In this document: positions 32,401-41,560 of the stretch, piece by piece
Position numbering within the stretch: the first letter of the stretch is position 1
Layout of the letters: every line of letters begins with the position of its first letter
From: Tessaracoccus coleopterorum
GTDB taxonomy: Bacteria > Actinomycetota > Actinomycetes > Propionibacteriales > Propionibacteriaceae
Assembly: GCF_011174705.1 (NCBI RefSeq)
Contig: NZ_JAANIJ010000001.1
Coordinates: 62,001-126,000 of the forward strand
Reading direction: 5' to 3'
Length of the DNA stretch: 64,000 nt
The notes under the pieces: model-generated
What the model saw: only the letters and a program-made list of their open reading frames with translations
Databases searched by the model: none
What the model was told of the DNA's origin: nothing
Made by a program: the position numbers and the translations under genes

Positions 32401-32498
32401 TCACCCCGGTCGTGGATCGGTGGCCGCCGCCTGCTCGTCCGTCAGGCCCGGAAGGGGCGACGGCGGGCGGGGGCGATCCGGAAGCTCATGGCGTCCAT
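29407..32498 (-). CDS. adnA: AdnA-like helicase/RecB-type nuclease with Fe-S cluster
   Basis: Partner of AdnB, about 1030 residues. N-terminal motor: VTVVLGGPGTGKTLVVTEAA (Walker A), VIVDDAHESDSAQVGLIGDL (motif II is DDAH rather than DEYQ), LAVGDPHQRIGGYRGA (III), VMTAHRTKGLEFERVFVIGV (V) and FYVACSRARSVL (VI). C-terminal nuclease: ALLECPRRWFLSRKARP, VGTVDRLERDGDGRLRVVDL, QLGIYQLAASLG and a cysteine set CNSCRFCQFATSCP that, with the earlier ECP, fits the AddB/AdnA-type cluster. Start MDAMSFRIAP at 32498 or MSFRI at 32489. Frame breaks near 32445, 32155, 31840, 31640, 30715, 30155 and 29680. Confidence 0.9.
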
Positions 32499-32613
32499 GC
32501 AACCACCATCAACCGACATTTTCATCCGCGCCCGTGGCATGCTTGCCGCACCGCGACGTGACCCGATCGTCCGCGCGGATGCACGCCGCAGCTGGACGCG
32601 TGAGGAGCCGCAC

Positions 32614-33550
32614 ATGTCCGAGAGGATCGCCACCGAGGTCGATGGCGTCGCCCTGACGCTCAGCAACCTCGACAAGCCCCTGTTCCCCAACGGGTTCACC
32701 AAGGGCGAGCTCATCTCGTACTACGTCGAGGTCGCCGACGCGATGCTCCCCACCTCCGCGACCGCGCCATCACCCGCGTCCGCTTCCCGAACGGAACCGG
32801 CAACCAGTCCTTCTTCGAGAAGAACGCCCGGCCGGCACCCCGACTGGGTGTCGACGATGGACGTGGCGACATCAGCCGGGACCGTCAGCTACGTGGTCGC
32901 CGACGACCGTGCGACCCTGGCCTGGCTGGCGAACCTCGCCGCCGTCGAGCTGCACACTCCACAGTGGAGGGGCTCCGACGCCTCCGTCGGCGGGCAGGGT
33001 GTCATCCTTGACGGCGATCACGAGCCACGTGCGACGACGCTGATGATCGACCTCGACGCAGGGCCCGGGATCACCCTGCCGACTCCGCGCGCGGCGCGAT
33101 CATCACCGCTACCGTGCTCGCCGAGGTGGGTCTCGAGGCGTTCCCGAAGACGTCGGGCAACAAGGGGATGCAGCTGAGCGTCCCGATCGCTCCGACGCCC
33201 GCTTCCCAGGTCTATGCGTTCGCGCTGTCGCTCGCGCGGTACCTGAGCGCGGCCAACCCGAAGCTGTTCATCGCCACCATGAGCCGCGAGGCGCGCAGCG
33301 GGCTGATCTTCGTCGACTTCGCCCAGAACCTGGCCGCGCGCAACACGGTGACCGCGTACTCGGTTCGGGGCCTCGAGGCGCCTTCGGTCGCCACTCCCCT
33401 GACCTGGGAGGAGGTGGCCGCGCTGCGCCCCGACACGGTGCTGCGGACCTCCCCTCCGAGGCCCTCGCCAGGATCGCCAGGTACGGTGACCTGTGGGCGG
33501 CGCAACAGCCCACCACTGAGAGCCCACCGCTGCCCGACCCGCTGACCTGA
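32614..33550 (+). CDS. Stand-alone LigD-type polymerase/primase domain
   Basis: Archaeo-eukaryotic-primase-like polymerase that fills ends during non-homologous end joining. About 312 residues: a polymerase domain only, with no ligase or 3'-phosphoesterase domain. LTLSNLDKPLFPNGFTKGEL and YYVEVADAMLPHL-type N-terminus; the catalytic acidic pair is in TTLMIDLDAGPGI; FPKTSGNKGMQLSVPI and GLIFVDFAQNLAARNTVTAY are the conserved C-terminal motifs. ATG at 32614 follows GAGGAG. Frame breaks near 32760, 32830, 33085 and 33450. Divergent from adnA, and Ku is about 6.5 kb downstream. Confidence 0.9.
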
Positions 33551-33580
33551 CAAGATGACCCACGATCCACCGAGACGGGA

Positions 33581-34378
33581 GTGACCCAGCCGATGCGAGC
33601 CGACCGCTCTGATCGTTCGCACTACGTGCGCGTGCCCGCCGCCTGGGTGGCGGGCTGCAGCGACACGGGGCTGCGCCACCACACCAACCAGGACGCGATG
33701 TGCCTCGCCGTGCGCGACGCGTCGGGCCACACGGCGATACTTGCCGTTGCGGACGGCGTGACCACGGCCCAGGGTTCCGAGGTCGCCTCGCTGGTGGCCG
33801 CGGAGACGGTCGTCGAGCAGCTGATCGGCGCCCGCCTGCGCGGACAGGCCACCAACCTGGCGTTCGTGCACGCCTTCGAGGCCGCCAACCGGGCCGTGCT
33901 CGACGCCCGCGACGAGCCCTCCGCCTGCACCCTGATCGCGGCCAGCATCGACGGCGGCACCATAGCCGTCGGCAACGTCGGCGACTCGCGTGCCTACTGG
34001 CTCGGCGATGACGGCTCCTGCCACCTGCTCTCCACCGACGACTCCATGGCGCAGGCCCGCATCATGCTCGGCATGTCCCGGGACGACGCGGAGAAGTCCA
34101 GCCAGGCCCACGCCATCACGAAGTGGCTCGGCCGCAGCGCGACGAACGTCACCCCGTCCGTCATCACGCACCTCCCCCGCTCCAACGGGTGGCTGCTGCT
34201 CTGCACCGACGGACTCTGGAACTACGCCAGCTCGCCCGAAGAGATGTCCGCGCTGTTCACACGTACCGTCGCCACCCAGGTGGCACCTGCCGCGGTGGCG
34301 GAGGCGCTGGTCGGATGGGCCAACGGGCAGGGCGGGCGGGACAACATCACCGTCGTGGTGGTGCGGATCGAACTCTGA
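33581..34378 (+). CDS. PP2C-family Ser/Thr protein phosphatase
   Basis: Metal-dependent protein phosphatase of 261-265 residues, intact and cytosolic. Metal-binding and core motifs: GLRHHTNQDAMCLAV, ILAVADGVT (normally DGMG or DGVG), VGNVGDSRAYWLG, LLLCTDGLWNYASSPEEMS and GGRDNITVVVV. All expected acidic ligands are present. The start may be GTG 33581 or ATG 33593; neither has ideal spacing to the GGGAG upstream. No kinase gene is in the window. Confidence 0.9.
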   Translation: MTQPMRADRSDRSHYVRVPAAWVAGCSDTGLRHHTNQDAMCLAVRDASGHTAILAVADGVTTAQGSEVASLVAAETVVEQLIGARLRGQATNLAFVHAFEAANRAVLDARDEPSACTLIAASIDGGTIAVGNVGDSRAYWLGDDGSCHLLSTDDSMAQARIMLGMSRDDAEKSSQAHAITKWLGRSATNVTPSVITHLPRSNGWLLLCTDGLWNYASSPEEMSALFTRTVATQVAPAAVAEALVGWANGQGGRDNITVVVVRIEL

Positions 34379-34396
34379 GTGGCTTTGCCGAGTCGC

Positions 34397-34402
34397 TAGA
34401 GT
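34397..34402 (+). promoter_or_regulatory. Leaderless-type -10 box of DUF3107
   Basis: TAGAGT ends 7 nt before the ATG at 34410. No Shine-Dalgarno sequence is present. Confidence 0.6.
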
Positions 34403-34409
34403 TGCGGAC

Positions 34410-34634
34410 ATGGAAGTCAAGTTCGGCATCACAGACACCCCGCGCGAAGTCGCCATCGAAACCACCGCCACGCCCGACCAGGTCGTGGACCAGGTCCGCC
34501 AGGCCCTCTCGGAGTCCGGACTCGTCGACCTGACCGATGAAAAGGGCCGGCGGATCCTGATCCCCGCCGCGAAGATCGGCTACGTCGACCTCGGTGCCCC
34601 GGCGGCCCGCGCCGTCGGGTTCGGTACGGTCTGA
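34410..34634 (+). CDS. DUF3107 family small protein
   Basis: 74 residues, intact. MEVKFGITDTPREVAIETTA, then QVVDQVRQALSESGLVDLTD, KGRRILIPAAKIGYVDLG; this pattern (β-strand, helix, acidic loop, β-strands) is a conserved actinobacterial family usually beside a DEAD-box helicase, as here. Function unknown. Expressed from a leaderless-type promoter. Confidence 0.85.
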   Translation: MEVKFGITDTPREVAIETTATPDQVVDQVRQALSESGLVDLTDEKGRRILIPAAKIGYVDLGAPAARAVGFGTV

Positions 34635-34657
34635 GCCACCGGAGGGGACGCCTGCGT

Positions 34658-34663
34658 TAGACT
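34658..34663 (+). promoter_or_regulatory. -10 box of the DEAD-box helicase gene
   Basis: TAGACT preceded by GCGT. It predicts a leader of about 50-55 nt before the TTG at 34724. Confidence 0.45.
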
Positions 34664-34723
34664 GGGGTCGTTCGGGCACCAAACGCCCGTCTCCGACCGC
34701 GCCTACGCGCGTCGTGAGTTCCT

Positions 34724-36183
34724 TTGACTGAAGGTTTGACCCTGAGCGACAACGAGATTGCGGTCGACGATACTTTCGCCGACCTTGGCGTCCACGAATC
34801 CATCACGTCGGCGCTGGCTGAGGCCGGCATCGTCCACCCGTTCCCGATCCAGGCGCTGGCCATTCCGCTGGCCCTGGGCGGGAGCGACCTGATCGGCCAG
34901 GCCCGTACCGGCACCGGTAAGACCCTGGCCTTCGGCGTCAGCCTGCTGCACCGCATGGTCACCATCTCCGAGGGCGTCAAGCCCTCGCACGGCAAGCCGC
35001 GCGCGCTTGTCGTGTGCCCCACCCGTGAGCTGGCGCTCCAGGTCGGCCGCGACATGGATGTGGCCGGGAAGCACCTGAAGATGCGGGTGCTGACCATCTA
35101 CGGCGGCACCGGCTACGACGATCAGTTGAACACCCTCGAATCCGGCATCGACATCGCGGTCGGCACCCCGGCCGCCTGCTCGATCTCGCCGACCGCGGAG
35201 CGCTCGACCTGAGCAGCGTGCAGGTGCTCGTGCTCGACGAGGCCGACGAGATGCTCGACCTGGGCTTTCTGCCCGACATCGAACGCATCCTGCGGAAGAC
35301 GCCGTCCGACCGGCAGACCATGCTGTTCTCGGCGACCATGCCCGCGCCGATCCTGACGCTTGCCCGCGCCACGCTGAACAAGCCCATCAACATCCGCGCG
35401 GAGGGCCACGATGCCCAGATGACCGTGCCGGACATCGAGCAGTTCGTCTACCAGGCGCACGACCTCGACAAGCCGGAGATCATCGCGCGGCTTCTGCAGG
35501 GCAGACAGACCACCAAGGTGATGGTGTTCACCCGCACCAAGCGGGCCGCCCAGCGGCTCATGGACGACCTGGTCGACCGTGGCTTCGCCGCCGGGCGCTG
35601 CACGGTGACCTGAATCAGCAGGCCCGCGAGCGCGCGCTCAAGAAGTTCCGTGCCGGCACCATCAGCGTGCTGGTGGCCACCGACGTCGCCGCCCGTGGCA
35701 TCGACATCACCGGGTGAGCCACGTGGTCAACTACGAGTGCCCTGACACCGACGCGACCTACGTGCACCGGATCGGTCGCACCGGCCGCGCCGGGAACTCC
35801 GGCGTCGCCGTCACCCTCGTCGACTGGTCGGATCTGCACCGCTGGAAGCTGATCGACCAGGCTCTGGAGCTTCACAAGGGTGAGCCGAAGGAGATGTACT
35901 CGACCTCTGCGGACCTGTTCACCGACCTCGACATCCCCGAGGGCACCAGGGCAGGCTCCCCGGTGCGGTCGCGAAGGAGCGTGCCGAGCGCCCGTCGCGT
36001 TCCGCGTCCGGTGCCCAGGCCGGCTCCGAGGGCGGTGGCCGTCGGCGCCGCTCGCACCGGACCACCCAGTCCTCCGGTGACCACTCCGCGGCCAAGGTCG
36101 CGACCGATGCCCCGGCCAAGCCTCGCCGTCGCCGTCGCCGCATGGTCAACGGTGTCGAGGTGAAGTCCGAGGACGCCAGCTGA
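34724..36183 (+). CDS. DEAD-box ATP-dependent RNA helicase
   Basis: About 488 residues. Q-motif region [20 protein letters not shown] and [10 protein letters not shown]; motif [14 protein letters not shown]; Ia [11 protein letters not shown]; Ib [94 protein letters not shown]. The ~130-residue tail is basic and ends with [13 protein letters not shown], typical of RNA-binding tails in actinobacterial cold-shock or rRNA-maturation helicases. Start is probably TTG 34724; TTG 34736 is possible. Frame breaks near 35168, 35600, 35715 and 35960. Confidence 0.92.
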
Positions 36184-36200
36184 GCGGCCCGTGAGAGCCG

Positions 36201-36235
36201 GAAGCGGCCGCACCCTCCACGGGTGCGGCCGCTTC
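36201..36235. terminator. Hairpin terminator between helicase and trpS
   Basis: GAAGCGGCCGCACCC (36201-36215) and its perfect complement (36221-36235) form a 15-bp stem with a TCCAC loop, followed by TTCGTCCTT. Convergent genes on both sides. Confidence 0.85.
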
Positions 36236-36250
36236 TTCGTCCTTGGGACT

Positions 36251-37341
36251 TCAGTAGACCATCTGCATCGCCGCGCGGACCTCGGAGAGGGTCTGCTCGG
36301 CGATCGCGTTCGCCCGGGCGTTGCCGTCGGCAAGCACCTGCTCCAGGTAGCCAGGATCGGCCTCGAGCTCGGCCCGGCGTGCCCGCATCGGGGCGAAGTA
36401 CTCGTTGAGCGACTCGGTGACCATCTTCTTCAGGCCTCCGCCGCCGGCGTCGCCGAGTTCCGCGGCCACATCCGCGGGCGTGCGGTCCTGGGTGAGGGCG
36501 GCGAGGTTGACCAGGTTGGAGACCTCGGGGCGGTTGGCCGGGTCGTAGGTGATGTGCCGGTCGGAATCGGTGACGGCGCGCTTGATCAGCTTTGCCGTCT
36601 CGTCCGCCGTCATCCGCAGTTCGATGGTGTTGCCCTTCGACTTGCTCATCTTCTGGCCGTCAAGGCCGAGCACGGTGCCGGAGGCGCTGAGGAGGGCGTC
36701 GGGTTCGGGGAACACCGGGCCTCAGGAGTGGCGCGGCCGTAGCGCTCATCGAAGCGGCGGGCGATGACGCGCGCCTGCTCGAGGTGCGGCAGCTGGTCCT
36801 TGCCGACCGGGACGAGGTTGGCCTTGCAGAACAGGATGTCGGCAGCCTGATGGACCGGGTAGGTGAGCATGAGACCCGACATGGGGCGGCCACCTGTGTC
36901 GTCCAGCTCGGACTTGACCGTCGGGTTGCGGCGGAGCTCCGCATCGGTGACCACCGACAGGAACGGCAGCATCAGCTGGTTCAGGGCAGGGATCGAGGAG
37001 TGGGTGAAGAAGTTCACCTTCTGTGGATCGAGCCCGACCGCGAGGTAGTCGGTCAGCAGGGAGTAGACGCGCTCGCGGATGGGGCCGACGCCGTCGCGGT
37101 CGGTGATCACCTGGTAGTCGGCGATCAGGATCATCGTGTCGATTCCCATGCCCGCGAGCCGGACGCGGTTCTGCAGCGAACCGAAGTAGTGCCCGATGTG
37201 CAGATGACCGGTGGGCCGATCGCCCGTCAGGATGCGGAACCTGGTGGGATCCTTGGCGATCTCCGCCTCGATCTCGCGGCTGCGCTCAGTGGAGCGGGCC
37301 AGCGAGGCCTCGGCGTCTTGCAAGCCCTGGTCGAGCGACAT
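36251..37341 (-). CDS. trpS: Tryptophanyl-tRNA synthetase
   Basis: Charges tRNA-Trp; class I synthetase of about 364 residues. The HIGH motif is intact in GDRPTGHLHIGHYFGSLQN (~residues 40-58) and KMSKS in LGLDGQKMSKSKGNTIELRM. Other segments are MLTYPVHQAADILFCKANLV and VGKDQLPHLEQARVIARRF. The N-terminal ~30 residues (EASLARSTERSREIEAEI) form an extra helix compared with the short E. coli enzyme. One frame break near 36720. ATG at 37341 with no strong ribosome binding site. Confidence 0.95.
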
Positions 37342-37380
37342 CGAGTGAACCTTGTCTCTGGGGGTGTTTTTGTGCGTCCC

Positions 37381-38261
37381 CTACCCTAGCCGACTCCCAC
37401 CGGGAGCCCGCTCAGACGACGCCCCGCGATGCCGGATCCGACCGATCAGATCGCGGTAGGCGGAGGGCCGCGTCAGGTTCGCCCCAAGCGGGTGGTTCTT
37501 CTTCCCGAGGCCGTGGTAGTCGCTGGAACCCGTGCGGACGAGGCCGAGGCGGGCGCCCATCTCGAACAGCAGCGACCGGGTGTCCTCGTCGTGGTCGGGA
37601 TGGTCAACCTCGATCCCCTCGAGATCATGGGAACGGATCAGTTCCTCCAGATACGGTGCGGGCAACACATCACGGTTGCCCCTGCCCCAGGGGTGGGCGA
37701 TCACGGCGACGCCCTTCGCGGCGTGCACCAGGTCGATTCCACGCTCCAGCGCGACAGCGTAGCGGTGCACGTAGCCCGGCATACCCTCGGCGAGCCAGGT
37801 GCGGAACGCCTCGTCCCGGTCGGCGACGTATCCCTTCGCGACCATCGCGTCGGCGACATGTGGGCGCCCGACGGCCGGGGCACCGCCCGCGGCCTCCATC
37901 ACGTCCTCGATCGTGATGGGCACGCCCGCGGCGCTGAGCTGCTCGATCATGGCGGGCAGGCGGTCGGTGCGGCCGAACCGGATCCGGCCGAGCTCCTCGT
38001 TCAGGGCCCGGTCGAACGGGTCGCAGCCGTAGCCGAGCAGGTGGACGGAGTGCCCGTTGTGCTCGGTCGAGAGCTCGATGCCGCAGAGCACCTTCACCCC
38101 CGTGCGCTTGCCCGCCTCCATGGCCTCCGTGATGCCCCGAAGGAGTCATGGTCGGTGAGGGCCACGACGTCGAGCCCGGCCTCCTGTGCCTTCAGCACAA
38201 GGCTCGTCGGCGTGTCCGTGCCGTCCGACACGCGCGAGTGTGTGTGCAGGTCGATCCTCAT
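37381..38261 (-). CDS. PHP-domain phosphoesterase (TrpH/YciV-like)
   Basis: About 294 residues, a metal-dependent phosphoesterase, possibly with 3',5'-nucleotide phosphatase or RNase activity like YciV/RNase AM. PHP metal motifs: MRIDLHTHSRVSDGTDTP, DVVALTDHDSF, CGIELSTEHNGHSVHLLGYG, GVAVIAHPWGRGN and GLVRTGSSDYHGLGKKNHPL. A frame break near 38142 follows DHDSF. The ATG at 38261 overlaps a possible stop of the upstream LysR-like gene (ATGA). Confidence 0.9.
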
Positions 38262-38346
38262 GCGCACATCCTAGTGGGGACCACGCCGACGCATGCGGCG
38301 GTTGTGTGGAACGGACCCGGGCCCCGGGTGGTCCAACGACGGCGGA

Positions 38347-38998
38347 TCAGTGGTGACGGCCTCCCCGCCTTCCCTTCGGAGCGGGCCGCTGCCTGCCGGC
38401 CGGGCCTTCGGGCCGGGCCGCTGTTTCCCGGCTCCCGTCTCCGGGCCCGGGCCCCGGGGCGTTGCGCCTGTGTCCGGGAGCTGTTGACGGTGCGGCCCCG
38501 CACGACGCCGATGAACTCCTCCAGCAGTGGGTTCTCGTCATCGCGTAGCCACGCGAGCACGACGGAGGTGGGTTCGGCGTCGGTGACGAGGCGGTAGACC
38601 ATGTCGCGGCGCGACCCGTTCCTGGCCACCGACATGGGCACCCGCAGCACGGCGGCGGAGTAGCTGGCCAGGTCGATGCTTGCCTGGTCGGAGGCGTACA
38701 GCACGTTCTCGTCGGCGAGGTCGGCCGTCGAGAGTTCGTCCAGCTCGGCCAGCACATGGTCCTTCGACAACCAGGCGACGGGGAGCTCGTCGTAGAGAGG
38801 GATGGCGTGCAGGCCCTCCCTGTCGAGGGGCAGCCGGCTGAAACACATGTCGACGCTGCCCGAGACAAGGGCATGGCGCTGGCCGGCCTCGTCGACGTCG
38901 ACCACCTGCATGGGCACGCCTGGGAACCGCTCGCCCCAGATCCGCTCCCACTTGGTGAGCGTCACGCCTGGCACCTTCCCGATGCGGAGATTCGTCAC
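38347..38998 (-). CDS. LysR substrate-binding-domain protein without HTH
   Basis: About 217 residues resembling only the effector domain of LysR regulators: TNLRIGKVPGVTLTKWERIW, VVDVDEAGQRHALVSGSVDM, LDREGLHAIPLYDELPVAW, YSAAVLRVPMSVARNGSRRD and WLRDDENPLLEEFIGVVRGR. There is no DNA-binding domain and no signal peptide. The tail is basic and low in complexity; its reading frame is uncertain. I place the stop at 38347, where the homologue-like tail GRRGGRHH ends; in the other frame it would run to 38258 and overlap the PHP gene. GTG at 38998 is leaderless-type. Paired divergently with DUF5997, as in other Actinobacteria. Confidence 0.75.
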
Positions 38999-39005
38999 AC
39001 CGGTG

Positions 39006-39021
39006 AGGCTACCCGTAGGCT
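39006..39021. promoter_or_regulatory. Back-to-back leaderless promoters
   Basis: TAGCCT on the minus strand (39006-39011) is 7 nt from the GTG at 38998. TAGGCT on the plus strand (39016-39021) is 6 nt from the ATG at 39028. Only 4 bp separate the two -10 boxes. Confidence 0.65.
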
Positions 39022-39027
39022 GCGACC

Positions 39028-39376
39028 ATGAGCCAGAAGCTGAAGCCGATGACCGCCGCGGCGAAGCTGGGCATCTTCCTGCCCGCCGCCCCAGCCGAGT
39101 TCCGGGAGTCCCCGCACACCCGTGAGGAGCTCGACGAACTGCGCGACAACCCGCCCGCGTGGCTGGTGGACCTGCGCCGCAACGGGCCGTTCCCGCGCGA
39201 CGTGGTGGCGCAGAAGCTCGGCGTGTCCCGTTCCGGTCTCGCCCGGCGGGCGTGACCGATGCCCTCACCGCCGACGAGATCGGTGAACTGCTGGCGGCCC
39301 GCCGGAGTGGCTGGTGCGCGAGCGTGAGACGCACCGTTCGGTGCTGAGCGAGAAGGCGGCCGAGGGGAAGCGCTGA
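39028..39376 (+). CDS. DUF5997 family protein
   Basis: About 116 residues. MSQKLKPMTAAAKLGIFLPA, then FRESPHTREELDELRDNPPA, RNGPFPRDVVAQKLGVSRSG, and after frame breaks near 39250 and 39300 VTDALTADEIGELLA, WLVRERETHRSVLSEKAAEG. The segment DVVAQKLGVSRSGLAR looks like a small helix-turn-helix, so this protein could supply the DNA-binding activity lacking in its divergent LysR-domain neighbour; that is inference. Leaderless-type promoter. Confidence 0.8.
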
Positions 39377-39377
39377 G

Positions 39378-39435
39378 CCGGGTTGTTCAACCCCCACGGC
39401 TACCCTCCGGGTTGTTCACCCCTCACCGCTACCCT
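39378..39435 (+). repeat. 29-bp tandem repeat carrying a duplicated promoter
   Basis: CCGGGTTGTTCA begins at 39378 and again at 39407; the following bases (CCCC-CAC-GGCTACCCT versus CCCCTCACCGCTACCCT) also match. Each copy ends with TACCCT; the second TACCCT (39430-39435) lies 8 nt before the DUF2505 ATG and can act as a -10 box. Confidence 0.75.
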
Positions 39436-39443
39436 TGGGTGCC

Positions 39444-39912
39444 ATGAAGCTTGACTACGCCCACACCTATGACGCGGACCCGCAGCGGGTCGTCGCCCTG
39501 ATGCGAACAAAGGACTTCCTCGAGGACGTCGCCAACCATGCCGGCGCCGTGTCCCATGACGTGGAGGTGACCGACGACCACGCGACGCTGGGCATGAAGC
39601 TCCCGGTCCCGTCCAGCCTCCGCAAGTTCGTGGGTGAGGCCATCCAGATCAACATGATCTTCCGCTTCGCCGAGGCCCGCCAGGACGGCGTTGTACCCGG
39701 CTCGGTGGAGGTGGACGTGCCCGGGATGCCGGTGGAGGTCAACGCCACCGCCGAGCTCCACCCCTCCGGCACCCAGACCAAGGGCACTACGCCGGCGACC
39801 TGAGGGTCCGCATCCCGCTCGTCGGCAAGAAGGTGGAGACCCAGGTGGAGCCCTTCATCACCGACGCCTTCGCGGCCTTGAGCGCAGGGCCACCGACTGG
39901 TTGGCCCGCTGA
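39444..39912 (+). CDS. DUF2505 family protein
   Basis: About 156 residues. MKLDYAHTYDADPQRVVALM and FLEDVANHAGAVSHDVEVTD are typical of the [11 protein letters not shown]-like DUF2505 fold; VPGSVEVDVPGMPVEVNATA and LRVRIPLVGKKVETQVEPFI follow, then RATDWLAR. Frame breaks near 39783 and 39885. A hydrophobic ligand pocket is expected from the fold; the ligand is unknown. No Shine-Dalgarno sequence; leaderless-type start. Confidence 0.83.
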
Positions 39913-39915
39913 CCG

Positions 39916-40124
39916 CTAGGACACCACGAACCCGTCGCCCGCAACAAGCTTGCGGGCGACGTCGGGTGAAGCGTCGGTGAGGAGGAGGAACACCACCTCC
40001 TCGTCATCGTCCTCCCCAGGAAGCGTTCGCGCTCCGCCTCGACCCGGTGCCCGGCGGCCTCGAGTGCCGCGCGGGTCTGGTCGGCCTCGTCCTCTTCGTG
40101 GAACGAGATCGTGGTGGGGCGCAT
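39916..40124 (-). CDS. Small acidic protein coupled to ku
   Basis: About 69 residues, unrecognised. MRPTTISFHEEDEADQTRAA, LEAAGHRVEAERERFLG, then after a frame break near 40017 EDDDEEVVFLLLTDASPDVA and a C-terminus GDGFVVS. Predicted βαβ with a very acidic middle. Its ATG overlaps the ku stop (TGATG), so it is translated from the same mRNA as ku. Nothing in the sequence tells the function. Confidence 0.65.
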
Positions 40125-40931
40125 CAGCCGGCCTTTGCGGCGGCAGCAGCCTCACGACGCTGCTTCGCGGCCTCGACGGATGCCTTGAGCGCGGCCATCA
40201 GGTCGACCACGTCCCCGACCGGTGCCGAGGTGTCGGCCGACTCGGGCATGGCGGCACCTGCCAGCTTCGCCTCGACGACCTGCAGCAGAGCCTCCCGGTA
40301 GGAGTCGCTGTAGGCGTCGGGATCGAACGTACCCTCCAACTGCCCGATCAGCAGCTTTGCCATCTCGATCTCGGCCTCGGAGACGGAGATCTCCGCCGGG
40401 GTGCGGCGAAGCCCCCATCGCGCAACTCGTCCGGCCAGTACATGGTGTGCATCAGGAGCAGGTCGTCCCGTGCCCGGATCAGGGCGAGCGATTCCCGGCT
40501 GCGGAGCGCCACCTTCACCACCGCGACCTTGTTCTCCCGGGCGAGCGCGTCGCGCAGCAGCACGTACGGCTTCTGGCCCAGGGTCTCGGCCTCCAGGAAG
40601 TAGGTCTTCTGGAAGAAGGTGGGATCGATCTCGACCTCGTCGACGAACTGGACCACGTCGACCGTCTTCAGCGTCGAGAGCGGCAGGTTAGCGAAGTCCT
40701 CGTCCTCGAGCACCGCCATCCTGCCGTCCGAGGCCTCGAAGCCCTTCGCGATGTCGGCGAACTGCACGACCTCGCCGCACACCTCGCACACCCTCTGGTA
40801 CCGGATCCGGCCACCGTCGGACGAGTGCACCTGTCGGAAGCTGACGTCCTTGTCTTCGCTGGCGCCGTAGAGCCTCACGGGATGGAGACGAGCCCGAAGG
40901 ATATCGTCCCCTTCCAGATGGATCGGGGCAT
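40124..40931 (-). CDS. ku: Ku homodimeric end-binding protein (NHEJ)
   Basis: Binds DNA double-strand ends and recruits LigD polymerase and ligase. About 269 residues. N-terminal MPRSIWKGTISFGLVSIP joins after a lost C near 40880 to VRLYGASEDKDVSFRQVHSS. IRYQRVCEVCGEVVQFADIA follows with its CxxC, then TVDVVQFVDEVEIDPTFFQK, TYFLEAETLGQKPYVLLRDA and MHTMYWPDELRDGGF. The C-terminus is helical and Ala-rich (VEAAKQRREAAAAAKAG) and lacks the long lysine-rich tail of some Ku proteins. Frame break also near 40411. Downstream partner overlaps by TGATG. Confidence 0.93.
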
Positions 40932-40944
40932 GATGGTGCCTCCC

Positions 40945-41410
40945 TTACTGCCGCCGGTACTCGACGACGTCGTTCCAGAGCAGGTCGTGGTTGTTGAGCA
41001 ACTCCTGCACCTGATCGGTCTCCCACACCTGGTCGATGGTCAGGCCCTTGCTGATGGCCGCCGCGTCTGCGGTGTCGGTGCCCGGCTCGTCCGCAAACCA
41101 GGCCGTGATGGAGCGGGTCGGGAGCTCGGCCAGCAGCACCTGCCCGTTGCCGGGTCGTCTCCGGCAGAGATGAGCGTGTCGTCGACCTCCGCGACAACCA
41201 CCAGTCGGATGCCGTGGACAGCCAACCCGGCGACCGAGGCGAGCACGAGCGCAGCGTACTCGGCGTCCTCGGACGCGGCCCCGTCGTAGCCGAGCTCCTC
41301 GAGCAGTTCCGGGTCACCGTGTAGGCGGGGCGTGGCATCGCGAGCGGGGCGCCTCCGAGTACCGCTGACTCTTCCTCGGCGATGGGAACGAAAACCAGTT
41401 GACGATTCAC
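40945..41410 (-). CDS. DUF6912 family protein
   Basis: About 154 residues. NRQLVFVPIAEEESAVLGGA and AMPRPAYTVTPELLEEL-type N-terminus, EDAEYAALVLASVAGLAVHG, then RLVVVAEVDDTLISAGDD, and AAAISKGLTIDQVWETDQVQ, LLNNHDLLWNDVVEYRRQ. It matches a conserved actinobacterial family of unknown function. GTG at 41410 is 7 nt from TAGGCT, leaderless-type. Frame breaks near 41330 and 41150. It lies 13 bp upstream of ku and may be cotranscribed with it. Confidence 0.75.
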
Positions 41411-41417
41411 GCGACCC

Positions 41418-41423
41418 AGCCTA
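41418..41423 (-). promoter_or_regulatory. Leaderless-type -10 box of DUF6912
   Basis: TAGGCT ends 7 nt before the GTG at 41410. It may also drive ku and the small acidic gene. Confidence 0.6.
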
Positions 41424-41471
41424 GTGGCCCGCACCGACCAAAGCTCCCGCGAGGCACATGCGGGACGGGAG

Positions 41472-41520
41472 GTGTTGTCCGCGGTGTGGAGGGTGTTGTC
41501 CGCGACGCCCACGTGTTGTC
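41472..41520 (+). repeat. Three GTGTTGTC direct repeats at ~21-bp spacing
   Basis: GTGTTGTC occurs at 41472-41479, 41493-41500 and 41513-41520; the first two extend to GGTGTTGTCCGCG. Spacing of 21 and 20 bp equals two helical turns, placing the sites on one DNA face. They lie between two divergent leaderless promoters. Confidence 0.75.
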
Positions 41521-41560
41521 AGGTGGGGCCCGGGCCGTTCACCGGCCGCGACCCGCTGCC

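Noticed and set aside
34708..34723. Five-codon upstream ORF before the DEAD-box helicase
   Set aside because: Too short to support, and no attenuator hairpin accompanies it.
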